Source of the DNA: Patiria pectinifera
Lineage: Eukaryota > Echinodermata > Asteroidea > Valvatida > Asterinidae
Direction: 5' to 3'
Assembly: GCA_029964075.1 (NCBI GenBank)
Contig: CM057136.1
Location: 16,232,381-16,296,380, forward strand
Length of the DNA stretch: 64,000 nucleotides
In this document: positions 11,097 through 21,662 of the stretch, in pieces
How positions within the stretch are numbered: the stretch's first letter is position 1
How the letters are laid out: each line of letters begins with the position of its first letter
Translations under genes and position numbers: made by a program
The notes under the pieces: generated by a model
Seen by the model: only the letters and a program-made list of their open reading frames with translations
The model's database searches: none
What the model was told of the DNA's origin: nothing

Positions 11097-12332
11097 TCAG
11101 CAGAGTCTCAGCTTCTTGAACAAATTCTTACAATCTTGCCGAAATCCCCGGTTAGCTAGTCCATAAATGATAGGATTGACTGTGCTATTCAGGGGAATGA
11201 ACATTGAAACGACCGCTAAGGCGGGCAAAACGCCGTCGTCTAACTTCCCTCCGTCCTGACGGAAGAGTTCAATGGCGACGTAGACCCAATAGGGCAGCCA
11301 CGCCAGCAAAAACACCACACTGGTGATGAACAGCATTCGGGTGACTTTCTTCTGCCCGGAGGCCCTCATGGGAGGCAGGATACTAGATGGAGGCTCCCGC
11401 CACCGGATGCGTTTTGGGGCGATTGGTTTGTCAACCCACTTTTGATCGTGACTTCTCACTGAAGATTTGAGACGGTTCGTGCTCTTGGTAGCTTTCTTTC
11501 TGGACACTTCACGCGCAGGTCCCTGCGATTCACGTGTTGTTTGTTGATTTGCGGATGTTGATGCTCCATCATTTAACTGAAGTTCGTTGCAGAAGGAACT
11601 AACTTTCATCTCACGTCTGTCAACCTCATCAACTCTAAAGTGAATGTTTGGACTGATAGCCGATAGGTTACGTACTTTCCTCCCTACTCGACCAGAAGCC
11701 ACCCAACCCACCCTTGCCTGTCTCCGAATGGCAATATACACTCTACCGTAACACACGATGACCATCAGTGACGGAATGACGTAGTCAATCACCTGCAGCA
11801 CCAAGGTGTATCTCTGAATATTGACGGTGGGGTTGTTTTTAGTCATAAAATTCGGCAGCGCGAGTGCTAACATGAGCACAAGACTGGCCAGGATTGCCAG
11901 TTTGGCGCGGAGTATGTTGAAAATTCGCCTGTGTGGTCGGCAGACGCTGTCATAGCGATCCAAGGCGATGATACCCATCAACAATGAGGAACAACCAAGA
12001 AGAATGACGTCTAGTAGAACAAAAGGATACTCCACGATATCTGGGATAGGTTTCCCAGATAAGACGTAAGCAAACTTGGCCAGATTCCGGATTCGCATCA
12101 AACAGACACCCAAATCCACACCTGCTAGTCCCATGATGAGTATGTGGGTACTCGTCTTCTGCAGTTTTCTCCGATACACGCTAAGAATCAAGGAGTTTCC
12201 AACGGTGCCAAAGATGAACATGAACGCGCTGATCACAGTCTTCCCGACAGCTTCTAAGACTGTGACGCTCGCACCAACTGGTTTGGGCGTGACGCTGACG
12301 AGCGCCATGGTATAACCGTCAGTTCCCGCCAT
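11097..12332 (-). CDS. Orphan rhodopsin-class (class A) GPCR, intronless, paralogue A
   Basis: Seven-transmembrane receptor of 411 residues in the plasma membrane. Visible landmarks: TM1 with GN, TM2 with LAGVD, TM3 ending ALDRYDSVCRPH (DRY box), TM5 with IPSLMVIVCYG, a long Ser/Thr/Lys-rich third cytoplasmic loop of about 110 residues, TM6 FLLAWLP (Cys of CWxP replaced by Ala), and TM7 NSTVNPIIY followed by a short basic tail. An Asp falls at position 3.32. Neither the TM3 Cys (3.25) nor a partner Cys in extracellular loop 2 is present. I chose the ATG at 12332 because it sits in good context (A at -3, G at +4) and its MAGTD matches MASTE of the paralogue at 17690; an in-frame ATG at 12380 would add 16 residues. 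Ligand unknown. Confidence 0.88.
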   Translation of the reverse strand: MAGTDGYTMALVSVTPKPVGASVTVLEAVGKTVISAFMFIFGTVGNSLILSVYRRKLQKTSTHILIMGLAGVDLGVCLMRIRNLAKFAYVLSGKPIPDIVEYPFVLLDVILLGCSSLLMGIIALDRYDSVCRPHRRIFNILRAKLAILASLVLMLALALPNFMTKNNPTVNIQRYTLVLQVIDYVIPSLMVIVCYGRVYIAIRRQARVGWVASGRVGRKVRNLSAISPNIHFRVDEVDRREMKVSSFCNELQLNDGASTSANQQTTRESQGPAREVSRKKATKSTNRLKSSVRSHDQKWVDKPIAPKRIRWREPPSSILPPMRASGQKKVTRMLFITSVVFLLAWLPYWVYVAIELFRQDGGKLDDGVLPALAVVSMFIPLNSTVNPIIYGLANRGFRQDCKNLFKKLRLC

Positions 12333-12547
12333 CCTTGTAGCAAACGACTCACGAGTGCGTCTGATGTAACGCTTGCACATCAACTACTGCGTTTCCGCCG
12401 GGCTATCGAGTTGTGCCGTCGCGGGTTGAAAACATTACGTCTGCCCACTCTTCGCATACAAGATAGGCATGGTCCCTCTTGCTACAGAGAATGTGTTGCA
12501 ACTTTGCGTGCAGTGGTTTTATTGAAGGTGTGTTCAAGCGAATTTCA

Positions 12548-12555
12548 TGACGTCA
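12548..12555. promoter_or_regulatory. Palindromic CRE (TGACGTCA) upstream of GPCR A
   Basis: A perfect cAMP-response element 216 bases upstream of the chosen start of the minus-strand GPCR. A second one lies upstream of its paralogue (18011-18018). CREB/ATF binding is inferred from the motif only. Confidence 0.4.
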
Positions 12556-14305
12556 ACAACTGAAGTTTTAAAATTCGCGTCACGTAGGCCTATGTGAACC
12601 GCCTTTATGCATTCACGTTTACAACAGTATAAAAGCAGAACACCTGACGAGCATCATAAGTGGTCCATGAAATGGAAGTCGCTTTATCATTTTAATGTCT
12701 TGTTCAAACGGGTTTTAAACAAAGTCATGGCTATTAAAGTAACAGTTGGTTTATGTCCTGAAATTGCAATCAGTGATTAAGAAGTGATGCGCACTAGAGT
12801 TTCTGTCTTTGATTGATCATGTGTTGCACAATGTTCCGTTGATGAAGTGCCGCTTAAATCACCGCTAAATCATCAAGGCGAAATTTACGACAGTAAATGG
12901 TTGTACATTACTAACAGCCTTTCGGGGTGAATGACTTTCCCAAGTGTTTAAGTAGGGTGATTGTCCGAGACTCGAATCAAGAAACCCTTTAAATTGTGAA
13001 GGCCTGTAATTGCGTCACTACATTATTCACATTTGCTTTTGGATGCACGGCCCTAAAAAATTGCGTTTAATCTAAATTGAATGCATGTCGGCTCCAATTA
13101 ATGTTTGAATATTGAGAATTGTAAGTGGGTCTTTTTATAGAGTAAATTTGATGTATAATTGAGTTTATCACTATTGTCTTATGGGTTCTAGATTTAACCA
13201 ATGAGATATCACGATATGATCCGGGGTTCATTTGTCTCCGGTTTCAATTGTCGATATCCGCTCCCTTCACAAGTACCCCCTCACCGGCAAGGAAAGTGCA
13301 GTTGGGGTTGACTGACCGACGCCACCTTGCCTGACTAGACTGCAAGTTTGCCGCGACGCGCGGCCGTACCACTGCGTGTACATAGTATAAATCCCCTGGT
13401 GTGCGTGCGTCACACCAGCTAATGCGCGACAACCAGCTAAATCCCAAGGGACGTCGTTGCTAGGTAAAAGGGCGCCCTCTTTCGTTGGCGCACAGAGCCC
13501 ATAGCGCCCTCTTTCGATCGAAATTTGCATAAAGATGTCTTAGACCCCCCCCCCTCCCAACTAAAACCATTGCTTGGCTTACCCTCCCATTTAAATCATT
13601 GGTTGGATCACCTCTGCGCGCGCAACATGATTTTTTTTAATGCTGCTTAGCTAGCTTTGCGCATGGACGGTGATTGAAACATGAACACACGATTATCAAA
13701 AAAACTCACTCAACTTGCCGTGCTACAAAAAGTACGCACAATCGTCAGTGTCTCCAGGGATGCAACTTTCAAGCATTTCAACTGCATAGATTGTAAATAC
13801 GAAACAGTAATTTCCCCCTGTTTGTCGATATTTGTCAGAGACACTTTCGAATTCAGCAAAAATCGAAGCTCATCACCTCGGAAAAACGGCTGCATATTTG
13901 CGGCGCGGCCTATATTGCCATTTTGTGATAGGCTTGTTGCGCGCAACCATTACCATTGTGATTTTGAATTCACGAGGCGGGATTCAGACTTATGCACGTC
14001 ATGCATATAATTTATCAGGTTCACTGCTAGCTACCTGTCCCCATATTTGAAGTCCGAATGACAATGGGGACAGGGATCCAGACTAAAATAGATGTCTAAG
14101 ATTGGTACTTTGTTGGATCGACTATTAGAACGCCCTCTGTGGATTACAAGAAAAGAGTCACGAGGAAAGAGTCTCTCGACTCCAACGTCCTAGAGTGCTG
14201 ATTACCTCTAAGCATTACTCGCTCTCGTGGATACATTTTCTGTAATCAGGACCGGTGTAGACCGCGACAGATCACGTGTTAGGGTTTGAGTCCTTATAAG
14301 GTGAG

Positions 14306-14471
14306 CAGTGGCGTAGCCACGGGGGGGGGGGCGACAGCCCCCCCCCCCCCAGTAGCCCCCCACTGAAATTTTGAGTTTCTAAAAAAATTATCATTGATCT
14401 ACATGACGCCCCCCCATGAAATGTTCCAGCCCCCAGCGTCCCCCACTGAAAAATTCCTGGCTACGCCACTG
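14306..14471. mobile_element. Small hAT-like MITE with CAGTGGCGTAGCCA ends
   Basis: A 166-base element opening CAGTGGCGTAGCCACGGGG and closing CCTGGCTACGCCACTG, so the terminal inverted repeats are about 16 bases. Flanking octamers AAGGTGAG (14298-14305) and AAGGTCGG (14472-14479) match at 6 of 8 positions, consistent with a decayed 8-bp duplication of hAT type. The interior is G/C homopolymer and non-coding. Confidence 0.75.
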
Positions 14472-14500
14472 AAGGTCGGAGAGAGACCAGATTTCATAGG

Positions 14501-14610
14501 AGCCCAAATGTTATATGACACCGAGTAGCTCAGAGTCAGCTTTTCCGTAAATAGGAGTCCAAATGTTATATGAGACCGAGTAGTTCGGAGTCAGCTTTTC
14601 CGTACGTAGG
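14501..14610. repeat. Tandem duplication, two 55-base units
   Basis: Two adjacent copies of a unit beginning AG(C/T)CCAAATGTTATATGA and ending GTCAGCTTTTCCGTA. They differ at a few positions (GACACCGAGTAGCTCAG against GAGACCGAGTAGTTCGG). It directly follows the hAT-like MITE. Function unknown. Confidence 0.85.
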
Positions 14611-16439
14611 CCTACATTATTTTGGTATTTACGTAAAAGTAACCCACAATGCGTCGTACAGGTATCGCTTACGTTTCCCAGGAGTTCTGTGTAATTTTGA
14701 TGTAATTTGGACCCTACCCTAAAGACTATTTTCAGGGGTGATCATCTTCAGATGGAAATTAAAATTGACAAGAAAATGAAAGATGATGAAATAAGCTTTA
14801 ATTTGATGTGTGTCTCGAACACCTTGGAGAGTTGTGAGTATTTTTCCCGATTTTTTGAAGTGGGAGCATTTACCATTGGGGTCTATGGAAGTTTATTTAC
14901 TGGTCTGCTACCCCAGGTGGATACGACCGAACAAGGAAAGGGCAAAGTGCGCCCTCTCGTGCGAAGCGCCCTCTTGAGGTGAGACTATAAAGTAAAATGG
15001 GACTCTGGTAATGATGGTCGTTTTCCTCTGCTGCAGGAATTGGCCATGACTGGAGGTGGCTGATCACATGTTCGGCATGGATGGAATAATCTGGTGCGTT
15101 CAGCGGGAATCATCCGCAGGTGACTTAAATAGAGTGACCCCATCATGAGGCCCGAGGAGAAAAATAGGAATGATTTCATTCTACTCGCAGTAGGCCTGTA
15201 TGGGTGAGTGTGCGTGCTTTTGTTTTTTAATTCATCACAATTCACTTTTACATACAGGTGATACAGGTGTAATGCTCAAATCTATAATATAACAAACATG
15301 TGTTGACTCTGAGTGTTATTACATAAATTCTTTTTGCGATAGACCAAAATGCTCATACAGAAGTTACACCAATTCAATAAATATGTACACATTGCCGTAA
15401 TGATTGTGCTACCTGATGAATTCTATGGGCTTAGTAACCGGGTTTTTCGTATATACAGAATTTGAACCGATGTTTTCTGTTACAATGAGGTGAATTGATG
15501 CCTATCAATCTAGATAACAACTACGAGTAGTCAAACATTAACACTGCACGATCGGAACTTATACTTTACGGTTAGTCCAAAAAAACAGTCGGTCTCTGGT
15601 CAGCCCGCGCGTCGATTTTGATCGTGTGCGTCATTTTTTTTTCAAACTTGTCCGCGCTAGCTACAACAGCGCCCTTTATGTATTGCTGCACCGCCTCACA
15701 TGCTCGTGTTCGCTCGTACCGTACCCCCGCCCTGCAAACAGGACGCTGGAACAGGCTGTTGAGCTTCACAGAATCTTGTGAAGGAAGTGCACGGGGTGGC
15801 ATTCTGGGTAATTTATCATGACCTATGTATAAAGACATCTGACTGCAGCTGTTAATTAAGACTACAGTTAGCCAATGCGCGCAAATGCTATCCGAAAACT
15901 TTCTCATAGAAATGCATGCATTCCATACCGGATGGGCTTTTTCATTGCGGACCATGTGGACAAATTTTGAGCGTCGCATAATATGCAATTTGACCCTTCG
16001 TGAATTCGAAACAGAGCCTGGGCAAGTGACGGGAATTGAAAATTTACAAAACAGATACGTTTTACAGATTTTCCTACATTATTACGTTTTTCAACAACAA
16101 CAACAACAAAAAATGAATGGGAATAAAAGAGTGATGACTCAGTCTTAACGGCCGTTTAAAGCTTGCAGGGTCGTGGCCGTGATGACTTGCAGGTCACAGG
16201 TCACGCAAAATCTATCCAATCAGAGCGTAAAATCCATCAGCTTGTCCCAGCGTCCTGTTTCAGATACTAGTTTGTGAAAATGTTCTATGAATAATAGGAT
16301 GTAAAATTGATGTCTGTGATTTTTTGTATTAAACCAACGTGATGTACCGATGTGGAATGCGCGTGAACCGTTGTGGAGGAAGTGAGCCTGAACTGGGGAG
16401 GAGCTGACGTCACACTTCGGCAGCGAATTGTTTTGTCAT

Positions 16440-17690
16440 TCAACAACAAAGGTGGCATTTTCTAAAAAGAACCGCGCAATCTTTCCGAAATTGGCTGTTG
16501 GCTAAACCATAGATAATAGGGTTGACGGTGCTGTTGAACGCCACCAACACTGCTGCACCAAAAAGCTTTTCCAGTACGCCCTCGCCGATTGTTCCACCGT
16601 TCAGAACATGAAGATCCGTAGCCACGAAGATCCAATAGGGCAGCCAGGTCAACAGGAACACCACACTAGTGATGAACAGCATTCGGGTTACCTTTCTCTG
16701 CATGACTTCCCTCATTGGGGGCAGGTTACCAGACTTGGGCTCCTGCAACCGGATGCGATTAAAGGTGTCCGTCTCCGTGACCCTCCGTTGCCGTCGGGCA
16801 TCAACCCATGCTAATTGTGGTTTGAGAGAAGACACTTTCCTGTGTGTCGAGTTTTCAGTTGGTTGCTGGGTCTCCGAAGTGGATGGAATTTGGGACATTG
16901 ATGTTTGCAAAGTTGACAAAGTTGGTCGTTCGGACCGCGGTGCAGGTTTTGAGGTTGAAATTGACAAAGATTCTATAACAATCGCACTTGGTTCAGACTT
17001 TCTGGTCGGCCTAGTTGGGTTGTTTCTGCTGATAGTTGACACGGTTGGTGCGTCAGTTCTTGCCACCTGAAATCCATTGTAAAGTCTCGCTCGTTTTCTT
17101 ATGACCCCGTACACTCTCCCGTAACAAACGACAGTCGTTAGAAAAACTGCCAAATACTGGGTGATCTGGATGGTGTGGGAGAGTTTCCGCAGGGTCAGAG
17201 ATGAGGCGACCAGACTGAGTAGATCCGGCAATTCAAGTAGGACTGCGACAACGAAGGAGACAAACAGCGCCACTTTGGCTCGGAGATTGTTGATGAGTCG
17301 CTTGTGGGGCCGGCAAATGCTGTCGTAACGGTCAAAAGCTATAACGCCCGTTAACACGCACGACATCGATACGGCAAGTCGGGGAGGCACCGCAGAAATC
17401 TCAGGCAGAGCCTCCCTTCCCGCAACGACGAAAAAGAATTTGACCACGGACCGGACTCTTAGCAAGCACACTGCCAGGTCGACGCCAGCCAGCCCCATGA
17501 CCAAAACGTGGGTGCTGTTCTTGCGCATTTTACTCCAGTAAACCCGCAGGATTAAAGAGTTGCCGAAAGTCCCGAAGATGATGATGAAGATGTTGAGAAT
17601 TGCTCTACCGATAGCCCCTTCGTTGCTGATGGCATCAATCTCTGGCGAAGGAGGAAGAATAGTGCTCGGGGTATTCTCAGTACTTGCCAT
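16440..17690 (-). CDS. Orphan rhodopsin-class (class A) GPCR, intronless, paralogue B
   Basis: A 416-residue seven-transmembrane receptor, clearly the sister of the gene at 11097-12332. It shares GTFGNSLIL in TM1, GLAGVDL in TM2, AFDRYDSICRPHKR after TM3, CYGRVY in TM5, TRMLFITSVVFLL in TM6 and NSTVNPIIYGLAN in TM7. The start ATG has A at -3 and G at +4. The third cytoplasmic loop (about 120 residues) is rich in Ser, Thr, Pro and Arg and is the least conserved part. Differences from A: Pro replaces the Asp at 3.32, TM5 lacks its usual proline, and TM6 has TWLP. As in A, no TM3-loop 2 cysteine pair exists. The tail ends CHLCC, a possible palmitoylation site. The arrangement implies local duplication; ligand unknown. 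Confidence 0.9.
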   Translation of the reverse strand: MASTENTPSTILPPSPEIDAISNEGAIGRAILNIFIIIFGTFGNSLILRVYWSKMRKNSTHVLVMGLAGVDLAVCLLRVRSVVKFFFVVAGREALPEISAVPPRLAVSMSCVLTGVIAFDRYDSICRPHKRLINNLRAKVALFVSFVVAVLLELPDLLSLVASSLTLRKLSHTIQITQYLAVFLTTVVCYGRVYGVIRKRARLYNGFQVARTDAPTVSTISRNNPTRPTRKSEPSAIVIESLSISTSKPAPRSERPTLSTLQTSMSQIPSTSETQQPTENSTHRKVSSLKPQLAWVDARRQRRVTETDTFNRIRLQEPKSGNLPPMREVMQRKVTRMLFITSVVFLLTWLPYWIFVATDLHVLNGGTIGEGVLEKLFGAAVLVAFNSTVNPIIYGLANSQFRKDCAVLFRKCHLCC

Positions 17691-18010
17691 CTTTTGGAAG
17701 TTTAAGTTGTGAATGTCTTAGGGTCGTGGACGGATTTGTTTATGATCATCCAAATTGTTCAGTTTCCTTTTATCATCCGACCGTCCTGTGTCTTATGCGG
17801 AAATTTGTATCAGTCTCCTCTGTGCGCATCACAGATATTACTACACATGTAATGTGAATTTTTTTTACGAAAATCGTTATTGGTGGAGTTAAAGAACCGC
17901 GGGCATTTTGCCACTGATCACCTAAACGGAAACATTCTTTGATTTGTCGAAAATCGGTGACGCGGCTTGCGCGTATGTCAATGGTCAGAATAGTTCGCTG
18001 TGTCAACCGC

Positions 18011-18018
18011 TGACGTCA
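18011..18018. promoter_or_regulatory. Palindromic CRE upstream of GPCR B
   Basis: A perfect TGACGTCA about 320 bases upstream of the ATG of the minus-strand receptor at 17690. It parallels the CRE upstream of the paralogue. Motif evidence only. Confidence 0.35.
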
Positions 18019-18080
18019 CTAACGGTAGACGGGTTGTACATTCGTGATCGTGTGAATTTATAGGGTGTTTGTTGGGGTGT

Positions 18081-18132
18081 TGGGTTGTTTGTTTGTTTGT
18101 TTGTTTGTTTCTTGTTGTTGTTGTTGTTATTG
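18081..18132. repeat. Simple repeat (TTTG)n then (TTG)n
   Basis: A run of TTTG units passes into TTG units, followed by a G-run that abuts the MITE at 18149. A microsatellite with no coding role. Confidence 0.9.
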
Positions 18133-18148
18133 TTTGTGGGGGGGGGTG

Positions 18149-18455
18149 CAAGGGCGGATCCAGGGGGGCAAAGGGGGCCATGCCCCGTCTAAAAAAAACC
18201 GAATCCAATTTCTTTTTTGAGCGACTTCGCAATAAAGGCAGGCAATGAGTAAACCACCATCTTTTCCTCAAAAAAACCTTGGTTACAGTGGTCAGAAATT
18301 GCCTCAGATCGCACCACAGAGCATATAGAATCCAAAAAAAATTCGGGGCCCTTCCGAACCCCAGGCGGTTATTTTTTTGGACACACTTTTTTGGGGACCA
18401 AATTTTTTTGGGCCCCCCCCCCAAAAAAAAAAATTGGGTTCTGGATCCGCCCTTG
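18149..18455. mobile_element. MITE with CAAGGGCGGATCCAG ends (hAT-like)
   Basis: The left end CAAGGGCGGATCCAGGGGGG and the right end TCTGGATCCGCCCTTG form terminal inverted repeats of about 15 bases around a 307-base element. The interior has AAAAAAACCGAATCC, a G/C-rich stretch and T/A runs, and no transposase. The flanking octamers do not match well, so superfamily assignment rests on resemblance of the ends to hAT-type MITEs and is tentative. Confidence 0.65.
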
Positions 18456-18739
18456 GGAGGTCTCGATCACAAGCCTTCGCGTTTAATTCCAGAAATAAAT
18501 GGATTTTTGGGCTCTTCATCAAGACTGCTTCCCTCTTGACGAAATGAATCCTTGCGTGGCCACAATTGGCTAAGACTGGTCAAATATAAGATTTGATGGG
18601 ATGAGCATTTCGCTGATTACGCTATACGGCTGTTTGAGGGCAACCATACGATATTACTGAAATTTCATCCATACAGACCATACTTTGGATTCGTTTACAA
18701 ACAGCCGTTGAAGTATGTCACGTGTCACATAATATACAC

Positions 18740-18791
18740 ATTTGGAATTGGAATTGGAATTGGAAGTGGAATTGGAATTGGAATTGGAATT
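18740..18791. repeat. Hexanucleotide microsatellite (GGAATT)n
   Basis: About eight GGAATT units in a row with one GGAAGT variant. Confidence 0.95.
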
Positions 18792-20083
18792 ACCATTGTC
18801 AGTAACCACCTTGTCAAATTTCTCCCAAATAATTACTTCTGCCGGAGAGGTTATGTTTTCACCGATGTTGGTTTGAGAGCTGGTTGGTCAGTTGTTTGGT
18901 TTGTTGGCTAGTTAGTGTGTCTGTGAACAGGATAACTCAAAAAGTTCTGGACAGATTTGTTAGGGGTGGTCCTTGGTACAAGAACAAATGATTAGATTTG
19001 GGAAGTAATCGGGATCTGTGTGTGGATGCAGGATTTTTCTTGAAGAACTTTTCACCACATGCATGTAAAACTTTCACCAGATTGCTCTGTGCACAGGTTC
19101 GTGTGCGCGCAGTGCCACTGACCCGATGACCCTGTATGCCTTATAACCCACCTAATCTAACCATACAGGTCAATGGACTAAACCACTTTGTAGCAATGGG
19201 GAGTGGAAAGCTCTCTGAGTGCTTTCTATTTCAAAAACGATTTTCTAGTGTCCGTGAATGTTAAGTTTCTAGGGGTAGTTTAACCGTAATCGTTGTATAT
19301 GTTGATCCGAAATAAATTACATCAATTAAATCAAAATGAAACAATTCACAACCCAACAGCAGATATTTTCAGAAAATTCTTCAATTACTGAGTTTTACCG
19401 TTGATAGTTTTGTTATCTCCATGTTAAGGTCCATGTTAGACAAAGTTGACCCTTGATGATAATGGTAATGGTAGCACAGCTTCAAGTGTCCCCCCTCAGA
19501 GTACCCTGTTTGCACTTGATACTGAAGTGGACTGGTTGAAGAGGTTTTATATGTGTGGTGTACCAAGTTCAATTATCCCCATTGCATCGTGCATGGCAGG
19601 ATTTATGTAATCACATTTTGATTAAAAATGTAAATAGCTAATACGTAGAATGCACTTTACTCACGTGGAAGCTTGAATATTAAAACAATCAATTCCGAGA
19701 TCTATCAAGCCCATTATTGAACGACGAATGCTGGTGTGATTATCAGGCATGTGATTTTCGGGTAAAGAACAGTACTGCTTTCTCAGCATTGTGTATGTAG
19801 CGTTATACTGCAGCATGTACTTTTGAGTTGATTTACAGAATCCATACGTACTAGGGATTTCAACGCTAAATGCAAATCTGTGTGAACAGGTTGAGCTAGC
19901 CGATTGATTCGTTTCAGATTAACGAGTGCTTCATCTACATCTTTATTCAACGACACCTGTTTTTAGTTTCCTGTGTCGCCATTTTGAAACCAATTCTACA
20001 AACGTCACAAAAGGTAAGAAATGTACAGTATGCAAGAATCTTAGTATAGACAAATACAGGCGTCTGATCACGGTGCACTCTCG

Positions 20084-20199
20084 AGGCCCCCTTCAATGGA
20101 GGAACCATTGTGCATGCATGCAATTGTACAAAGCGACTCCCGCGTGACGGATTATCGGAGCAATAGCTAGCACAATGCTGTCGCCATTGAAGGGGGCCT
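20084..20199. repeat. Fold-back MITE-like element
   Basis: The left arm AGGCCCCCTTCAATGG, followed by AACCATTGTGC, pairs with the right arm GCACAATG...CCATTGAAGGGGGCCT. About 116 bases with a loop of about 50. The outer 16 bases are perfect. No clear flanking duplication. Confidence 0.7.
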
Positions 20200-21499
20200 T
20201 CGTGATAGAATTGATAGCGTGATTGGAAGTTTTTATCTGGACTGTATAAACGATGAGAAGGTGTCTACCATACGACAAAATGTCAAGAACTCACATCGCG
20301 GTGCCAATGGGCGTTATTACTAATTAGCGTTCTATTCCACAAAACTTGGTTTTCTAGACCTCGGTATATGGCTTTTATATCCAATAACATGAATTAAGAA
20401 AAGGGTTGAATAAAATCACCAAATTCTAATTTTATTGACTGTCAGAATGGCAGGCTGTCGAGTGACGTGACGACATTCACGTCCAAATTCCTTCCCCCAT
20501 GATTTCAAACAAGGCCTGAAAAGAATGTTTGTTTTTGGACTTACAAGGTTTTATCTTGATTAATTACCTCTGGTGCAGACTGGAGGTTAAAGTACAGGTG
20601 TAAACAACTTGATGACAGTATAAATCCTCACTTAACCGTTTGTGTATCCTGGCCTTTTTTTTACTGCATGCTTAAAAAAAATCTTTCATACGAAGTGAGA
20701 GAAAGAGCAGAATGAGATCTTCGATTCAATTAATAATCTTGAATTTTTGCCTTGGGCATTATTGAAAGGTTTTGGCTGATTATTTTTGCTAGGATTTAAT
20801 GAAACTAATTAGGCCGGATTCTTCACATGTGAACAAGGCACGTGGCTTAGAAGCATAGAAAAAAATAGTACATGAAAATTACGACATCACAGCCAAATAA
20901 TTAGCATTCTTCATCATTTTGGCTGATTCACACACCTGCGCCGGCAGCTCGATGCAAGCGTGGGGACTATAATAAGCGAGAGTATTCGCATCACGTCCGC
21001 GTAGTTATCTAACCAGTATGCGGGCGGAAGGGTTTATCTTGGGGGCAGCTGCAGGAATTATTACCACGCACGATCCCAGGATGTTGCTCACTAATTTTGC
21101 CGTTATTGTTCGTAACGAGGCACGGAATGTCATCATGAAACTTGTAATACAATCCGACTCTGATTAACCTTTTTACAGTCATTTTTTCTTGAGTAAGAAA
21201 AATGCAACTAACAGGGTAAAAAGATCGCCTTTTGTAGCCCAATCTTTTATCATTTAACGAGTAAGGCCAACGTTGTCTTCATCAGTAATGAGGTGAGGTC
21301 TTTGAACTGCACCTGCGACTTGGAAATTGGGGGATTAATTGTCTTCCATCGAAAAAAAAGTACAAATTGAAGTGTAGGCCTATAATTTTGGAAACAGTGT
21401 TACTTTGTTACACAAGCACATGCTTACCGGGGCCTGTCTCCATTTGCACCATTATTATTCTGTTATTACATACTTAACTAATGTTTTAATATTTTGTTT

Positions 21500-21562
21500 A
21501 TTTCGCTTGTTGTGAATCGGTGAAATGGAAATAAATGTCTTTGAATTGAATTGAATTGAATT
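21500..21562 (+). repeat. Probable retroposon 3' tail with (GAATT)n
   Basis: The sequence GAAATGGAAATAAATGTCTT followed by TGAATTGAATTGAATTGAAT has the form of a LINE or SINE 3' end: a poly(A)-signal-like AATAAA and then a pentanucleotide tail. The 5' extent is not visible. It lies about 100 bases upstream of the OAS-like start codon and includes the string GAAATGGAAA. Confidence 0.4.
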
Positions 21563-21662
21563 TGTTAGCCCCAGACTTGGAGTTGGAATACAGGGACGAA
21601 AGAGTGTTCTAAACTGTATTTCAAATAATTGTTACCACGTGTCTTTGCTATTAGGGTATCCC

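Larger units (their letters stand above)
12381..16439. other. Intergenic between the two GPCRs
   Basis: No gene recognised. Holds a hAT-like MITE (14306-14471), a two-unit tandem repeat (14501-14610), poly(C) at about 13543 and (CAA)n at about 16091. A CRE octamer lies at 16405-16412, just past the stop of GPCR B. A TATAAAAG lies on the plus strand at about 12629, but no plus-strand gene follows it. GCGCCCTC octamers cluster here (13472, 13504, 14949, 14966). Confidence 0.5.
18456..21662. other. Intergenic between GPCR B and the OAS-like gene
   Basis: No coding sequence supported. Contains the (GGAATT)n microsatellite, a fold-back element (20084-20199) and, just before the OAS-like gene, what looks like the 3' tail of a retroposon ending in (GAATT)n (about 21500-21562). 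Confidence 0.45.

Noticed and set aside
12629..12636. TATAAAAG on the plus strand
   Set aside because: No plus-strand gene follows; the neighbouring GPCR is on the opposite strand.
17978..18522. Open frames near 18 kb with PPPKK or PLDPPL peptides
   Set aside because: They are translations of the MITE at 18149-18455 and its homopolymer runs.
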